From the NCBI GenBank assembly GCA_029934095.1, contig JAOZMV010000077.1, positions 1 through 6,886 of the forward strand: DNA of 6,886 nt. Reading direction: 5' to 3'. The translations under genes were made by a program, and so were the position numbers. The stretch's first letter is position 1. Every line of letters begins with the position of its first letter. Below are positions 6,401 through 6,886 of this stretch, in pieces. This DNA comes from Desulfuromusa sp. (GTDB lineage Bacteria > Desulfobacterota > Desulfuromonadia > Desulfuromonadales > Geopsychrobacteraceae). The notes below the pieces were generated by a model, which had not been told where the DNA came from, ran no database searches, and was given only the letters and a program-made list of their open reading frames with translations.

Positions 6401-6497
6401 GGAGAGGCAAAGAGAGGCGGAGAACTTCAAAAGCTATAATCTGTCTTTTTGGGTTAAAACCTTTATAATGGTCTACAGTTTTCTTAGCAGCCTCTCC
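6401..6497. repeat. Purine-rich repeat block bounded by GGAGAGGC/GCCTCTCC
   Basis: GGAGAGGC (6401-6408) has an exact inverted copy at 6490-6497, and GAGAGGC recurs ten bases later at 6412-6418. The left edge, with CACGAAAACGCCAAGAGAA (6369-6387) just outside it, recalls the degenerate dispersed repeats built on AACGC-AAAGA units found in many environmental genomes. No target duplication is evident, so a small mobile element is only a possibility. Confidence 0.25.
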
Positions 6498-6546
6498 GTT
6501 AACAAGCTTTTCTTGGTATTTTGGTGGCAAAAAGAGTTACCGAAAT

Positions 6547-6792
6547 TCAATCAATACGCTCCGAAAGATAACCGACCAGATCATCCATACTGATCAACTT
6601 TTCATAATCACTTTCGGGTATATCCACCCCGAGATCATCATTAAGGCCAATCAAAAAGTTGAGAAAGTCGAAAGAATCGATATCGAGTTCTTCACGAATA
6701 TTTTCGGTCGATGGCAGTTCGGTAAAATCGGCTTCAGGTGCAATTTTCGCCAAACCTGACTCGATGATTTTTTTGATTTCAGTATCTTTCAT
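6547..6792 (-). CDS. Acyl carrier protein
   Basis: This 81-residue acidic protein has the acyl carrier fold of four helices. The attachment serine for the 4'-phosphopantetheine arm is Ser40 in [12 protein letters not shown] (37-48); the motif is DSF rather than the DSL of the fatty-acid synthesis ACP. The remainder ([23 protein letters not shown]) is typical of helices III and IV. It is not the housekeeping acpP, which sits among fab genes. Here its ATG overlaps the stop of an E2 acyltransferase gene (ATGA), so translation is coupled, and AGGAG lies at 6804-6808. The pairing suggests a specialised carrier accepting or donating acyl groups in a 2-oxoacid dehydrogenase-linked pathway; this is inferred from context only. 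Confidence 0.9.
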   Translation of the reverse strand: MKDTEIKKIIESGLAKIAPEADFTELPSTENIREELDIDSFDFLNFLIGLNDDLGVDIPESDYEKLISMDDLVGYLSERID

Positions 6793-6886
6793 AATTTTTC
6801 AGGCTCCTGTAAAATCCGGTTGAGGGCATCAAGAAACTGAGCACCCTGATGGCCGTCACCGGCGCGATGATCGGCGGCCAGGGTGG
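6789..6886 (-). CDS. 2-oxoacid dehydrogenase E2 acyltransferase, C-terminal end (partial)
   Basis: Only the last 31 codons lie in the window; the gene continues past the right edge. The visible end begins [11 protein letters not shown] and continues [28 protein letters not shown] is the catalytic HRxxDG motif of the E2 (dihydrolipoyl acyltransferase) domain, with the active-site His and Asp both present, followed by the usual final helix. E2 moves the acyl group from lipoyl-lysine to coenzyme A in pyruvate, acetoin or branched-chain dehydrogenase complexes. Which substrate applies cannot be told from this fragment. The stop overlaps the start of the downstream acp gene. Confidence 0.88.
   Translation of the reverse strand, partial: TLAADHRAGDGHQGAQFLDALNRILQEPEKL

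Larger units (their letters stand above)
6104..6546. other. Gene-free intergenic stretch upstream of cbpA
   Basis: No gene is supported in these 443 bp. They should hold the end of the acp transcript and the cbpA promoter. Visible structures are a nine-base CIRCE half-site at 6123-6131, an inverted repeat TCAGTTAT/ATAACTGA at 6219-6226 and 6243-6250, a purine-rich stretch at 6365-6425 with a repeated GAGAGGC, and an AT-rich block at 6296-6365. I could not recognise a convincing sigma70 or sigma32 promoter or a Rho-independent terminator. A minus-strand frame of about 45 codons (roughly 6397-6540) is open but lacks a supported start or homology. Confidence 0.6.

Overview
The window is almost entirely coding, and every supported gene lies on the minus strand, so transcription runs from the right edge (6886) to the left (1). 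The genes look proteobacterial. The 107-residue protein at 1336-1656 resembles the small DUF6763 family, which I associate with Gammaproteobacteria. The cbpA-cbpM pair, pcm, the AmmeMemoRadiSam genes and a 2-oxoacid dehydrogenase E2/ACP pair fit a free-living, possibly sulfur- or methane-oxidising gammaproteobacterium. The lineage is an inference. There is no rRNA, tRNA, CRISPR array, integrase or transposase in the window.

Right end (6547-6886): the last 31 codons of an E2 acyltransferase of the 2-oxoacid dehydrogenase family, overlapping by ATGA a gene for a stand-alone acyl carrier protein. This is the tail of an operon entering from outside. A 443-bp gene-free, AT-rich stretch with small inverted and direct repeats follows (6104-6546).

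Middle (4624-6103): a chaperone cluster of cbpA (DnaJ-like co-chaperone), cbpM (its MerR-like modulator) and a 69-codon reading frame matching only the N-terminal membrane anchor and start of the periplasmic domain of the FtsH protease. The FtsH similarity ends at a perfect GC-rich palindrome (4604-4621). A nine-base perfect half of the CIRCE heat-shock operator lies just upstream of cbpA.

Left half (362-4574): a tightly packed run of pcm (L-isoaspartyl repair methyltransferase), amrS (radical SAM enzyme of the AmmeMemoRadiSam system), an uncharacterised 389-residue protein probably of alpha/alpha-toroid type, and the DUF6763-like gene, with gaps of 24, 12 and 11-17 bp. After a 170-bp gap comes the Memo-family gene amrB. 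The third AmmeMemoRadiSam partner, AMMECR1 (amrA), is not visible here.

Far left (1-361): no intact gene. A decayed fragment at 47-175 encodes a four-cysteine zinc-ribbon tail like the C-terminus of AmrS, divergent from the intact copy. The window ends in a REP-type GC palindrome. The theme of the middle and left parts is protein quality control and repair (chaperone, membrane protease remnant, isoaspartate repair) next to an AmmeMemoRadiSam-type system whose substrate is not known to me.
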